From the NCBI GenBank assembly GCA_027030825.1, contig JALVEM010000294.1:1-26688 (forward strand): DNA of 26,688 bases, given 5' to 3'. Under the pieces are notes generated by a model, which saw only the letters and a list, made by a program, of their open reading frames with translations, had not been told where the DNA came from and did not search any database. How positions within the stretch are numbered: the first letter of the stretch is position 1; each line of letters opens with the position of its first letter. Source of the stretch: Thiohalobacter sp. GTDB taxonomy: Bacteria > Pseudomonadota > Gammaproteobacteria > Thiohalobacterales > Thiohalobacteraceae. The position numbers and the translations under genes were made by a program. Positions 18,839 through 26,688 of this stretch are shown here, in pieces.

Positions 18839-19303
18839 ATGGCACTGGACACGGACAAGTTGAAGGCATTGCTGGAACCGGCGGCCCGCGTCGCGGGATG
18901 CGAGCTGCTGGGCGTGGAGTATCATCCCGCGGGCGCCCGAAGCGTGCTGCGGTTGTACATCGACCGGCCCGAAGGCGTCACCCTGGACGATTGCGAGGCG
19001 GTGAGCTATCAGGTCAGCGGGATTCTCGATGTCGAGGACCCGATCCCCGGCCATTACGTGCTGGAGGTGTCCTCGCCGGGATTCGATCGACCGCTGTTCG
19101 GCGAGCAGGACTACGAGCGCTTTGCCGGACACCGCATCGACGTGCGCATGCAGGCCCCGGTCGAGGGCAGACGCCGGTTCCGTGGCGTACTGCACGGGCT
19201 GGAGAACGGCATGATCCGCCTGTCCCTGGATGACGGGACGATGGTCGAGCTGCCGCTGGACGACGTGCACCGTGCCCGGCTGGTGCCGGAATATGACGAT
19301 TGA
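18839..19303 (+). CDS. rimP: Ribosome maturation factor RimP
   Basis: RimP assists assembly of the 30S ribosomal subunit. The 154-residue product (E. coli 150) starts MALDTDKLKALLEPAARVAGCELLGVEY. It has an alpha/beta N-terminal domain with RSVLRLYIDRPEGVTLDDCEAVS split over about 35-60, the family motif YVLEVSSPGFDRPL at about 77-90, and a C-terminal SH3-like beta domain with GMIRLSLDDG and VELPLDDVHRARLVPE. ATG 18839 gives the canonical N-terminus; the longer in-frame extension contains the attenuator and promoter and is non-coding. The ribosome-binding site is weak. It is the first gene of the conserved rimP-nusA-infB operon. Confidence 0.95.
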   Translation: MALDTDKLKALLEPAARVAGCELLGVEYHPAGARSVLRLYIDRPEGVTLDDCEAVSYQVSGILDVEDPIPGHYVLEVSSPGFDRPLFGEQDYERFAGHRIDVRMQAPVEGRRRFRGVLHGLENGMIRLSLDDGTMVELPLDDVHRARLVPEYDD

Positions 19304-19359
19304 GGACAGATTCTGTGGACGGAGACGGGAACCCGGTTCCCGGTCGGAGACGTGAAGTC

Positions 19360-20889
19360 ATGAACAAGGACATTCTGATGGTGGTCGATGCCGTCTCCAA
19401 CGAGAAGGGCGTCGACAAGGAAGTGATCTTCGAGGCGATCGAGGCCGCGCTCGCGTCCGCCACGCGCAAGAAGCATGGCGGCGAGATCGACGTGCGCGTG
19501 CAGATCGACCGCGACACCGGGGAATACGAGACCTTCCGCCGCTGGCAGGTGGTCGATGACGAGGACGAGAACTTCGAGTCTCCCGAGCGCCAGGTGCTCT
19601 ATACCCGTGCCCAGCAGCTGCAGCCGGGGGTTCAGGTCGGCGACTACATCGAGGAGAAGATCGAATCCGTCGAATTCGGTCGTATCGCAGCCCAGACCGC
19701 CAAGCAGGTGATCGTGCAGAAGGTGCGCGAGGCCGAGCGTGCCCAGGTCGTCGAGGCCTACAAGGACCGCGTGGGCGAGCTGGTCTCGGGGATCGTCAAG
19801 CGGGTCGAGCGCGGCAATGTCTATCTCGATCTCGGCGGCGGCGCCGAGGCCTTCATTCCGCGCGAGGAAATGATTCCGAGGGAATCGGTCCGCACCGGCG
19901 ACCGTCTGCGCGGCTATCTGAAGGAAGTGCGTTCGGAGCCGCGCGGGCCACAGCTCTTCGTCAGCCGCACGGCACCCGAATTCCTCATCGAACTGTTCAA
20001 GATCGAGGTGCCCGAGATCGGTCAGGAGCTGATCGAGATCAAGGGCGCGGCACGCGACCCCGGTCTGCGCGCCAAGATCGCCGTTCATTCCCTGGATCCG
20101 CGCATCGATCCCGTCGGTGCCTGCGTCGGCATGCGCGGCTCGCGGGTGCAGGCGGTCTCCAACGAGCTCGGCGGCGAGCGCATCGACATCATCCTCTGGG
20201 ACGAGAATCCGGCACAGTTCGTGATCAACGCCATGTCGCCGGCCGAGGTGGTGTCCATCGTGGTGGACGAGGAGTCCCATTCCATGGACATCGCCGTGCC
20301 GGAGGAACAGCTCTCTCAGGCCATCGGGCGCGGTGGGCAGAACGTGCGCCTGGCCAGCGAGCTGACCGGCTGGGAGCTGAACGTGATGACGGCCGAGGAG
20401 GCCGAGCGCAAGAGCGAGGAAGAGGCCCGGCGTGTCCAGCAGCTGTTCATGGAACAGCTCAACGTGGACGAGGAGGTGGCCGCGATCCTCGTGCAGGAAG
20501 GTTTCACGACCATCGACGAGATCGCCTATGTGCCGGCCTCCGAACTGCTGGAGATCGAGGAGTTCGACGAGGACATCGTCGAGGCGCTGCGCAGCCGTGC
20601 CCGCGACGTCCTGCTGGCCCGCGCCATCCAGGGCGGCGACGAGGCCGAAGGGGAACCGGCAGAGGATCTGCTCGCGCTCGAAGGCATGGATGAGGCGCTG
20701 GCCCGCCGGCTGGCGGCTCACGGCATTCTGACGCAGGAGGATCTCGCCGAGCTGTCCGTGGACGAACTCCTGGAGATGGTCGAGGACATGGACGAGGAAC
20801 GCGCCGCGGCGCTGATCATGGCGGCGCGTGCCCCCTGGTTCGCGGAAGAGGAAACCTCCGGGGAACCGGCCGAGGAACAGCAGGGCTGA
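19360..20889 (+). CDS. nusA: Transcription termination/antitermination factor NusA
   Basis: NusA binds RNA polymerase and modulates pausing, termination and antitermination. The 509-residue product (E. coli 495) begins MNKDILMVVDAVSNEKGV, with the RNAP-binding N-terminal domain to about 125. An S1 domain spans about 137-200 (ELVSGIVKRVERGNVYLDLG). KH1 and KH2 lie between about 230 and 350 (GACVGMRGSRVQAV and QAIGRGGQNVRLASEL). Two acidic C-terminal repeats follow, at about 362-424 and 436-499 (LDVEEEVA-like NVDEEVAAILVQEGF and GMDEALARRLAAHGI), the second being the autoinhibitory repeat characteristic of gammaproteobacteria. The ATG was chosen by conservation; GGAG lies 10 nt upstream. The in-frame extension to 19300 is not typical NusA. 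Confidence 0.97.
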   Translation: MNKDILMVVDAVSNEKGVDKEVIFEAIEAALASATRKKHGGEIDVRVQIDRDTGEYETFRRWQVVDDEDENFESPERQVLYTRAQQLQPGVQVGDYIEEKIESVEFGRIAAQTAKQVIVQKVREAERAQVVEAYKDRVGELVSGIVKRVERGNVYLDLGGGAEAFIPREEMIPRESVRTGDRLRGYLKEVRSEPRGPQLFVSRTAPEFLIELFKIEVPEIGQELIEIKGAARDPGLRAKIAVHSLDPRIDPVGACVGMRGSRVQAVSNELGGERIDIILWDENPAQFVINAMSPAEVVSIVVDEESHSMDIAVPEEQLSQAIGRGGQNVRLASELTGWELNVMTAEEAERKSEEEARRVQQLFMEQLNVDEEVAAILVQEGFTTIDEIAYVPASELLEIEEFDEDIVEALRSRARDVLLARAIQGGDEAEGEPAEDLLALEGMDEALARRLAAHGILTQEDLAELSVDELLEMVEDMDEERAAALIMAARAPWFAEEETSGEPAEEQQG

Positions 20890-20912
20890 GCACCTGCAGG
20901 AGTGGAAGAACG

Positions 20913-23543
20913 ATGTCAGAGGTCACCGTACAGCAACTTGCCGAAAACCTGAAGATCCCCGTCGAGAAGCTGCTCTCGCAGCTCGATGGTGCGGGAATCT
21001 CGGTGTCCGGCGCGGATGACACCATCACCGACGACGAGAAGCTCGAGCTGCTGAGTTATCTCCGCGAGCGGAAGGGCAAGGCCGAGGAGGCAGCCGAAGG
21101 ACCGCGCAAGGTGACGCTCAAGCGCAAGTTGCGCACCGAACTCAAGGTGCCGGCGAGCGGCGGCGGGCGAGGCCGGGGAGCGCCTGCGGCCAAGACGGTC
21201 ACCGTGGAGGTCCGCAAGAAACGGACCTATGTCAAGCGCAGCGACATCCTCAGGGAAGAGGAGGAACGGCGTCGTCAGGAAGAGGCCGAGCGCGCCCGTC
21301 GAGAGGCCGAGGAGGCTGCGCGCCGGGCCGAGGCGGAGGCGCGCCGCAAGGCCGAGGAAGAGGCGCGCCGGAGCCGTGAGGAAGCCGAGCGCGCCCGTCG
21401 CGAAGCCGAGGAGGCCGCACGCCGGGCCGAGCTCGAGGGTCGCCTGGAGGCCGAGAAGGCGCGGCTGTCCGAGGCCCAGGCGCCGAAGCTCACGCCCGAG
21501 GAAGAGGCGGAACAGGAACGCCTGCGTCTCGAAGAGGCTCGCCGCAAGGCGGAGGAAGAGGCGCGCAAGGAAGAGGAGCGTGCGCGTGCAAAGCTTGCCA
21601 AGAAGGCCAAGCGGCCGCCCAGGCACTTCGAGGAAGAGGTCGAGGTCCTCGAATCGGAAGAAAAGGCACCTTCCGGTCGTGAGGGCGAGCTGCACGTGGC
21701 CGCCGAGAAGAGCGGCAAGCGCAGGAAGAAGCCCGCCCGCCAGGCGGCCGTCCGGCGCACGCGCGAGCATCGCTTCGAACGCCCCACCGGGCCGATCGTG
21801 CGCGAGGTGACGCTGCCGGAGACGATCACCGTCGCGGAACTCGCCCAGAAGATGTCCGTCAAGGCCGCCGAGGTGATCAAGAAGCTGATGCAGATGGGCA
21901 TGATGGTGCGCATCAACGATGTGCTCGATCAGGAGACCGCGCAGATCGTGGTCGAGGAGATGGGGCACAAGCCCGTGCTGCTGCGCGAGAACGAGCTCGA
22001 GGAGGAGATCCTCAAGGCCGAGGGCGGCACCGAAGTGCCCCGCCCGCCGGTGGTGACGATCATGGGGCATGTCGATCACGGCAAGACCTCGCTGCTCGAC
22101 TACATCCGCAAGAGCCGGGTGGCCGCGGGCGAGGCCGGCGGCATCACCCAGCACATCGGCGCCTATCAGGTCGACACGGGGCATGGAAAGATCACCTTCC
22201 TCGATACGCCCGGTCATGCCGCCTTCACTTCCATGCGCGCCCGCGGCGCCCAGATCACCGATGTCGTGGTGCTGGTGGTGGCGGCCGACGACGGCGTGAT
22301 GCCGCAGACGGAGGAGGCGATTCAGCATGCCCGCGCCGCCGACGTGCCCATCATCGTGGCGGTCAACAAGATCGACAAGCCCGAGGCCGATCCCGAGCGC
22401 GTGAAGAACGAGCTCGCCCAGCGCGAGGTGATTCCCGAGGAGTGGGGCGGTGACACCCTGTTCGTCAACGTCTCCGCCAAGACCGGCCAGGGCATCGACG
22501 ATCTGCTGGAGGCCATCCTCCTCCAGGCCGAGGTGCTCGAGCTCAAGGCGAGGATCGGCATCCCGGCCCGGGGCGTGGTCATCGAGTCGAGTCTCGAGAA
22601 GGGCCGCGGTCCGGTGGCCACCGTGCTGGTGCGCGACGGCGTGCTGAAGAAGGGCGATGTCATTCTCTCGGGCACCGAGTACGGCCGGGTACGCATGATG
22701 TTCGACGAAAACGGCCAGCCGGTCGAGGAGGCCGGTCCCGGCACCCCGGTGCAGGTGCTGGGCCTCTCCGGCGTGCCGATGGCGGGAGACGACCTGGTCG
22801 TCGTCAGGGACGAGCGCAAGGCCAGGGAGGTGGCGCTGTTCCGCCAGAAGAAGCAGCGCGAGGCCCAGATGGCCAGGCAGCGCCAGGCCAAGCTCGAGGA
22901 CATCTTCTCGCAGATGGGCAAGGGCGAGGTGGCCCAGCTCAATCTGCTCATCAAGGCCGACGTGCAGGGCAGTCTGGAAGCGCTGCGGGATTCGCTCACC
23001 AAGCTCTCCAACGACGAGGTGCAGGTGAACGTCGTGGCCGGCGGCGTGGGCGGCATCACCGAATCGGACGTCACCCTGGCCATGGCCTCGAAGGCCATCA
23101 TCATCGGCTTCAATGTGCGTGCCGATGCCTCGGCGCGACGCCTGATCGAGGCCAACGGCGTCGATGTGCGCTACTACAGCGTCATCTACGATGTCATCGA
23201 CGACGTCAAGAAGGCCATCAGCGGCCTGCTCTCGCCCGAGGTCCGCGAGGAGATCATCGGCCTGGCCGAGGTGGTGGATGTCTTCCGCTCCTCGAAGTTC
23301 GGTGCCATCGCCGGCTGCCGGGTGGTGGACGGCGTGGTGCGGCGCAATGCACCCATCCGCGTGCTGCGTGACAATGTGGTCATCTTCGAGGGCGAGCTCG
23401 AATCGCTGCGCCGGCACAAGGACGACGTGCAGGAGGTGCGCGCCGGCACCGAGTGCGGCATCGGTGTGAAGGACTACAACGACGTCAAGCCCGGCGATCA
23501 GATCGAGGTCTTCGAACGTCGCGAGGTGGCCCGGACCCTGTGA
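20913..23543 (+). CDS. infB: Translation initiation factor IF-2
   Basis: IF-2 is the GTPase that brings fMet-tRNA to the 30S subunit and promotes subunit joining. The 876-residue product (E. coli 890) has the small N-terminal IF2N domain (VTVQQLAENLKIPVEKLL), a long highly charged Arg/Glu/Ala linker (about 100-270), and a second IF2N-type segment (ITVAELAQKMSVKAAEVI). The G domain carries GHVDHGKT at 385-392, GGITQHIGAY, DTPGHAAF and NKID. Beta-barrel domains and the C-terminal fMet-tRNA-binding domain end near IEVFERREVARTL. AGGAG (20898-20902) is the ribosome-binding site. It lies 23 nt after nusA. The linker contains a near-tandem duplication, listed separately. Confidence 0.98.
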   Translation: MSEVTVQQLAENLKIPVEKLLSQLDGAGISVSGADDTITDDEKLELLSYLRERKGKAEEAAEGPRKVTLKRKLRTELKVPASGGGRGRGAPAAKTVTVEVRKKRTYVKRSDILREEEERRRQEEAERARREAEEAARRAEAEARRKAEEEARRSREEAERARREAEEAARRAELEGRLEAEKARLSEAQAPKLTPEEEAEQERLRLEEARRKAEEEARKEEERARAKLAKKAKRPPRHFEEEVEVLESEEKAPSGREGELHVAAEKSGKRRKKPARQAAVRRTREHRFERPTGPIVREVTLPETITVAELAQKMSVKAAEVIKKLMQMGMMVRINDVLDQETAQIVVEEMGHKPVLLRENELEEEILKAEGGTEVPRPPVVTIMGHVDHGKTSLLDYIRKSRVAAGEAGGITQHIGAYQVDTGHGKITFLDTPGHAAFTSMRARGAQITDVVVLVVAADDGVMPQTEEAIQHARAADVPIIVAVNKIDKPEADPERVKNELAQREVIPEEWGGDTLFVNVSAKTGQGIDDLLEAILLQAEVLELKARIGIPARGVVIESSLEKGRGPVATVLVRDGVLKKGDVILSGTEYGRVRMMFDENGQPVEEAGPGTPVQVLGLSGVPMAGDDLVVVRDERKAREVALFRQKKQREAQMARQRQAKLEDIFSQMGKGEVAQLNLLIKADVQGSLEALRDSLTKLSNDEVQVNVVAGGVGGITESDVTLAMASKAIIIGFNVRADASARRLIEANGVDVRYYSVIYDVIDDVKKAISGLLSPEVREEIIGLAEVVDVFRSSKFGAIAGCRVVDGVVRRNAPIRVLRDNVVIFEGELESLRRHKDDVQEVRAGTECGIGVKDYNDVKPGDQIEVFERREVARTL
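21285..21440 (+). repeat. In-frame direct repeat in the IF-2 linker
   Basis: A segment encoding AERARREAEEAARRAE occurs at about 21285-21335 and again at about 21384-21434, offset by exactly 99 bases (33 codons), with mostly silent differences. It extends the helical charged linker and keeps the frame. Confidence 0.75.
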
Positions 23544-23582
23544 CCCGTTTGTGGAACCAGAGCCGGTGCAGGGGGATCGATC

Positions 23583-23957
23583 ATGCCGCGTGACTATCCC
23601 AGAACGAGGCGCGTGGCCGAGCTGCTGCAGCGCGAGCTCTCCGCGCTGATCCGTGATCGCCTGAAGGATCCGGAAGTGGGCATGGTGACGATCTCGGATG
23701 TCGAGGTGTCACGGGATCTGGCCCATGCCCGTGTCTATTTCACCCTGCTCGGCGGCGAGGCCGAACGCGAGAGGACGCGCGAGGCGCTGCAGCGTGCCGC
23801 GGGTTTCCTGCGGCGTGAACTGGGACGCGAGCTGCATCTGAGGACGATCCCCCAGCTTCGCTTTATCTACGACGACACCATGGACCGGGGCAACCGGGTC
23901 AGCGCCCTGATCGATCAGGCACTCTCGGGTCGCGATGCGCCCGACGAGGACGAGTGA
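23583..23957 (+). CDS. rbfA: 30S ribosome-binding factor RbfA
   Basis: RbfA is a KH-like cold-shock and 30S maturation factor acting on the 5' region of 16S rRNA. The 124-residue product (E. coli 133) has the expected N-terminal helix (TRRVAELLQRELSALIRDRL), the KDPEVGMVTISDVEVSRDLA segment and HARVYFTLLGG strand, and the C-terminal family motif TIPQLRFIYDDTMDRGNRVSAL (shown as two overlapping parts at about 90-112). It ends in an acidic tail (DAPDEDE). AGGGGG about 7 nt before the ATG is a good ribosome-binding site. It lies 39 nt after infB, in the conserved order. Confidence 0.96.
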   Translation: MPRDYPRTRRVAELLQRELSALIRDRLKDPEVGMVTISDVEVSRDLAHARVYFTLLGGEAERERTREALQRAAGFLRRELGRELHLRTIPQLRFIYDDTMDRGNRVSALIDQALSGRDAPDEDE

Positions 23958-24001
23958 CGGCCAGAGGCACTTTTTCAGGCAACAGACGGACTGGATACGA
24001 C

Positions 24002-24931
24002 ATGGCGAGACGCCGCGCGAAAGGAAGGAACGTCAACGGCATCCTGCTGCTGGACAAGCCCGCGGGCATGACCTCCAACGAGGCGCTGCAGGCGGTCAAG
24101 CGGCTCTATTTCGCCCGCAAGGCGGGACATACGGGCAGCCTCGATCCGCTGGCCACGGGCCTGCTGCCCATCTGCCTGGGCGAGGCGACCAAGGTCTCGG
24201 GATTCCTGCTCGATGCCGACAAGCGCTACCGGGTGCGCTGTCGCCTCGGCGAGCGGACAACGACCGGCGATACCGAGGGCGAGGTCATCGCCACCGCGCC
24301 CGTGCCGGAGCTCGACGAGGCGCGCATCCGGGAAGTGCTCGGCCGGTTCACCGGCGAGATCGAGCAGGTGCCGCCCATGTATTCGGCGGTCAAGCACGAA
24401 GGGCAACGCCTCTACAAGCTGGCCAGGGAAGGCGTCGAGGTCGAGCGCCAGCCGCGTCGGATCCGGATCCATGCACTCGAGCTGGAGGGCTGGCAGCCGC
24501 CCTTTCTGGACATCGACGTCCACTGCTCGAAAGGGACCTATGTCCGTACCCTGGCCGAGGACATCGCCCGGGCCCTCGGGACCGAAGGCCATGTCCATGC
24601 CCTGCGTCGGACGGGCGTGGGACCCTATGACGACAGTGCCCTGGTCACCCTGGACGAGGTGAAGGCCGCCTCGGAACAGGGACGGGAGGCGCTCGATGCG
24701 CTGCTCCAGCCGATCGAGAGCGCCCTGATGCAATGGCCGGATGTGCATCTGACCGACGACGCCGCCTTCTATGTCCGGCAGGGACAGCCGGTGCTGGTTC
24801 CCCATGCTCCCACCAGCGGCTGGGTGAGGATGTACCGCAAGGACAGCGATTTCCTCGGCATGGGCCAGATCCTGGACGACGGGCGGGTGGCGCCCCGCCG
24901 TCTCATGGCGGCATCGCGCGGGCGTGAATGA
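24002..24931 (+). CDS. truB: tRNA pseudouridine(55) synthase TruB
   Basis: TruB converts U55 in the T loop of tRNAs to pseudouridine and also has tRNA chaperone activity. The 309-residue product (E. coli 314) has GILLLDKPAGMTSNEAL, catalytic Asp48 in HTGSLDPLATGLLP, the YRVRCRLGERTTTGDTEG loop, the VPPMYSAVKHEGQRLYKLAR motif and SKGTYVRTLAEDIA, then a C-terminal PUA-like region (about 250-305). ATG 24002 gives the expected length. A GTG at 23954 overlapping the rbfA stop codon would add 16 atypical residues. The ribosome-binding site before 24002 is weak, so coupling to rbfA is plausible. Confidence 0.95.
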   Translation: MARRRAKGRNVNGILLLDKPAGMTSNEALQAVKRLYFARKAGHTGSLDPLATGLLPICLGEATKVSGFLLDADKRYRVRCRLGERTTTGDTEGEVIATAPVPELDEARIREVLGRFTGEIEQVPPMYSAVKHEGQRLYKLAREGVEVERQPRRIRIHALELEGWQPPFLDIDVHCSKGTYVRTLAEDIARALGTEGHVHALRRTGVGPYDDSALVTLDEVKAASEQGREALDALLQPIESALMQWPDVHLTDDAAFYVRQGQPVLVPHAPTSGWVRMYRKDSDFLGMGQILDDGRVAPRRLMAASRGRE

Positions 24932-24944
24932 GGCCTTCACGCGG

Positions 24945-24973
24945 TTGTCGGTGGCAGGGCGCGCGGATACAAT
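24945..24973 (+). promoter_or_regulatory. Internal sigma-70 promoter of rpsO-pnp
   Basis: TTGTCG (24945-24950), a 17-nt spacer and TACAAT (24968-24973) form a plausible promoter in the 93-bp truB-rpsO gap. A 7-bp hairpin (GCGTGAA 24922-24928 with TTCACGC 24936-24942) spans the truB stop codon but has no T run. E. coli also has a separate rpsO promoter here. Confidence 0.7.
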
Positions 24974-25024
24974 AGGCGGCTTCCACAGGCACGGCAGTTA
25001 CAAACGAATTCGGAGTGAATTGAC

Positions 25025-25294
25025 ATGGCATTGAGTGCGGAACAGAAGAGCGAGATCGTCAAGCAGTACGCCCGGGGGCCGGGGGATACCGGCTCTCCCG
25101 AGGTCCAGGTGGCGCTGCTGTCGGCGCGCATCCAGGATCTCACCGGGCATTTCAAGACCCACAGGCAGGATCTTCATTCCCGGCGCGGACTGCTGCGCAT
25201 GGTCAACCAGCGGCGCAAGCTGCTCGACTATCTCAAGCGCAAGGATCCGCAGCGGTACCAGGATCTCATTCAGCGACTAGGGCTGCGCCGCTGA
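25025..25294 (+). CDS. rpsO: 30S ribosomal protein S15
   Basis: S15 is a primary 16S rRNA-binding protein of the 30S platform. The 89-residue product is of standard length: MALSAEQKSEIVKQYAR, then GDTGSPEVQVALLSARI, LTGHFKTHRQDLHSRRGLL and MVNQRRKLLDYLKRKD, ending YQDLIQRLGLRR, which covers all conserved rRNA-contact regions. GGAG (25012-25015) lies 9 nt upstream of the ATG. In E. coli S15 represses its own translation through a leader pseudoknot; I could not confirm an equivalent fold here. pnp begins 47 nt downstream, the conserved arrangement. Confidence 0.98.
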   Translation: MALSAEQKSEIVKQYARGPGDTGSPEVQVALLSARIQDLTGHFKTHRQDLHSRRGLLRMVNQRRKLLDYLKRKDPQRYQDLIQRLGLRR

Positions 25295-25341
25295 GGCGGG
25301 GCAGGCTGGACGGCATTCCATTCGAGAGGAAGAGCAGCGAC

Positions 25342-26688
25342 GTGACGCCCATCAAGAAGACTTTCCAGTACGGTGACCACAGGGTCACGCTAGAAACCGG
25401 CGAGATCGCCCGGCAGGCCACCGGAGCCGTGCTCGTCAACATGGACGAGACCGTCGTGCTCGTGACGGTCGTGGCCGAGAAGGAGGCCAGCGAAGGCCGC
25501 GATTTCTTCCCGCTGACGGTCGACTATCAGGAAAAGACCTATGCGGCCGGCAAGATTCCCGGAGGCTTCTTCCGCCGCGAAGGCCGTCCCAGCGAAAACG
25601 AGACTCTCGTCTCCCGCCTGATCGATCGCCCGATCCGCCCGCTCTTCCCCAAGGGTTTCACCAACGAGGTCCAGATCATCGCGACGGTGATCTCGCTCAA
25701 CCCGGATATCGACCCCGACGTGCCTTCTCTGCTCGGCGCATCGGCTGCTCTCGCCATTTCCGGCCTGCCGTTCAACGGCCCGATCGGCGCCTGCCGGGTC
25801 GGCTATGTCGACGGGGAATATGTCCTCAATCCGACCTACACCCAGCTCGAGAACTCGAAACTCGATCTCGTGGTCGCCGGCACCGAGTCGGCCGTGCTGA
25901 TGGTGGAGTCCGAGGCGCGCATCCTTCCCGAGGACGTGATGCTGGGTGCCGTGATGTTCGGCCACGAGCAGATGCAGACGGCCATCCAGGCCATCAACGA
26001 GCTCAAGGCCGAGGCCGGCAAGCCGGCCTGGGACTGGCAGCCGCCGCCCGAGGACGAGGCCCTGGCGGCGAAGGTGGAAGAGGCCGGCCGCGCGCTGCTC
26101 GAGGAGGCCTACCGGATCGCGGACAAGCAGGCCCGCTACAGCCGCCTCGGCGAGGTGCGCAAGCAGATCGTCGAGGCGGTCTGCGGCGACGACGAGGACT
26201 GCGACGAGGCCGCCGTGCGCGGCGCCATCGAAAAGCTCGAGAAGCGCATCGTCCGGGGACGCATCCTGGCCGGCGAGCCCCGCATCGATGGCCGGGACAC
26301 GAAGACCGTGCGGCCGATCTCGATTCGGGTGGGTCTGCTGCCGCGCGTGCATGGCTCGGCGCTCTTCACCCGAGGCGAGACCCAGGCGCTGGTCGTCACC
26401 ACGCTGGGCACGGCGCGCGATGCCCAGATCATCGACGCCATCCAGGGCGAGCGTCGGGAACATTTCATGTTCCACTACAATTTCCCGCCCTTCTCCGTCG
26501 GCGAGACCGGCCGCGTCGGCAGTCCCAAGCGGCGCGAGATCGGGCATGGCCGTCTGGCCAAACGCGGTGTCGCTGCAGTGATGCCGAGCGAGGAGGAGTT
26601 TCCCTACAGCATCCGTGTGGTGTCCGAGATCACCGAGTCCAACGGCTCGAGTTCCATGGCCAGCGTCTGCGGCAGCAGCCTCTCCATG
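25342..26688 (+). CDS. pnp: Polyribonucleotide nucleotidyltransferase (PNPase), 3' truncated by window edge
   Basis: PNPase is a trimeric phosphorolytic 3'-5' exoribonuclease of the degradosome. The frame is open from a GTG start at 25342 to the last base, giving the first 449 of about 700 residues. It opens TPIKKTFQYGDHRVTLETGE. The first RNase PH domain covers about 5-210 (VDYQEKTYAAGKIPGGFFRREGRP is visible in two parts near 67-90; LIDRPIRPLFPKGF follows). An all-helical linker spans about 240-320, and the second RNase PH domain starts near 325 (RIDGRDTKTVRPI; HYNFPPFSVGETGR; KRREIGHGRLAKRG). KH and S1 domains lie beyond the window. AGGAAGAG upstream is the ribosome-binding site. GTG is used because no suitable ATG is near and it gives the conserved N-terminus. 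Confidence 0.96.
   Translation, partial: MTPIKKTFQYGDHRVTLETGEIARQATGAVLVNMDETVVLVTVVAEKEASEGRDFFPLTVDYQEKTYAAGKIPGGFFRREGRPSENETLVSRLIDRPIRPLFPKGFTNEVQIIATVISLNPDIDPDVPSLLGASAALAISGLPFNGPIGACRVGYVDGEYVLNPTYTQLENSKLDLVVAGTESAVLMVESEARILPEDVMLGAVMFGHEQMQTAIQAINELKAEAGKPAWDWQPPPEDEALAAKVEEAGRALLEEAYRIADKQARYSRLGEVRKQIVEAVCGDDEDCDEAAVRGAIEKLEKRIVRGRILAGEPRIDGRDTKTVRPISIRVGLLPRVHGSALFTRGETQALVVTTLGTARDAQIIDAIQGERREHFMFHYNFPPFSVGETGRVGSPKRREIGHGRLAKRGVAAVMPSEEEFPYSIRVVSEITESNGSSSMASVCGSSLSM

Noticed and set aside
23954..24001. GTG start for truB overlapping the rbfA stop codon
   Set aside because: The added residues are atypical for TruB, and ATG 24002 gives the canonical start and length.

Overview
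This window is a GC-rich chromosomal segment from a gammaproteobacterium. Two conserved gene orders identify it. The left end carries clpX-lon-hupB-ppiD, with tRNA-Val and tRNA-Asp genes between hupB and ppiD. The right end carries rimP-nusA-infB-rbfA-truB-rpsO-pnp. Base composition, the complete feoABC operon and the types of intergenic repeat suggest a Chromatiales/Ectothiorhodospiraceae-like lineage. That placement is an inference, not a sequence match.

Layout. Positions 1-4440 hold protein quality control and nucleoid genes: the 3' part of clpX, lon behind a near-perfect sigma-32 (heat-shock) promoter, a terminator, a consensus sigma-70 promoter with a structured leader, hupB, two tRNAs and a strong terminator. 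Positions 4509-8436 hold a tightly packed run: ppiD, a dicarboxylate/amino-acid:cation symporter and dnaQ, the last two overlapping by ATGA. Positions 8467-12448 are nucleotide-sugar metabolism: a TviB/WbpO-type UDP-HexNAc 6-dehydrogenase, a 140-bp palindromic repeat, a UDP-glucuronate 4-epimerase-like enzyme, a 0.53-kb block made of several repeat families, and galE on the minus strand. No glycosyltransferases are present. Positions 12558-14620 carry a small CPBP-family membrane protease and, convergent with it, a fused APH-like kinase/P-loop kinase of unknown physiological role.

Positions 14621-17862 hold feoABC (ferrous iron uptake) behind a near-consensus promoter overlapped by a Fur box. 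Two FNR/Anr-type boxes lie further upstream in the divergent intergenic region. Positions 17834-18555 carry two small minus-strand genes I do not recognise, with a recognisable promoter. From 18671 to the end runs the transcription/translation operon from rimP to pnp (pnp cut by the window edge), with a terminator-like attenuator before rimP and a separate promoter before rpsO.

Most of the window is ordinary housekeeping sequence. I see no CRISPR array, insertion sequence, prophage or recognisable defence system. The points most worth a second look are regulatory (hupB leader, tandem FNR boxes), the repeat block, and the two unrecognised small genes.
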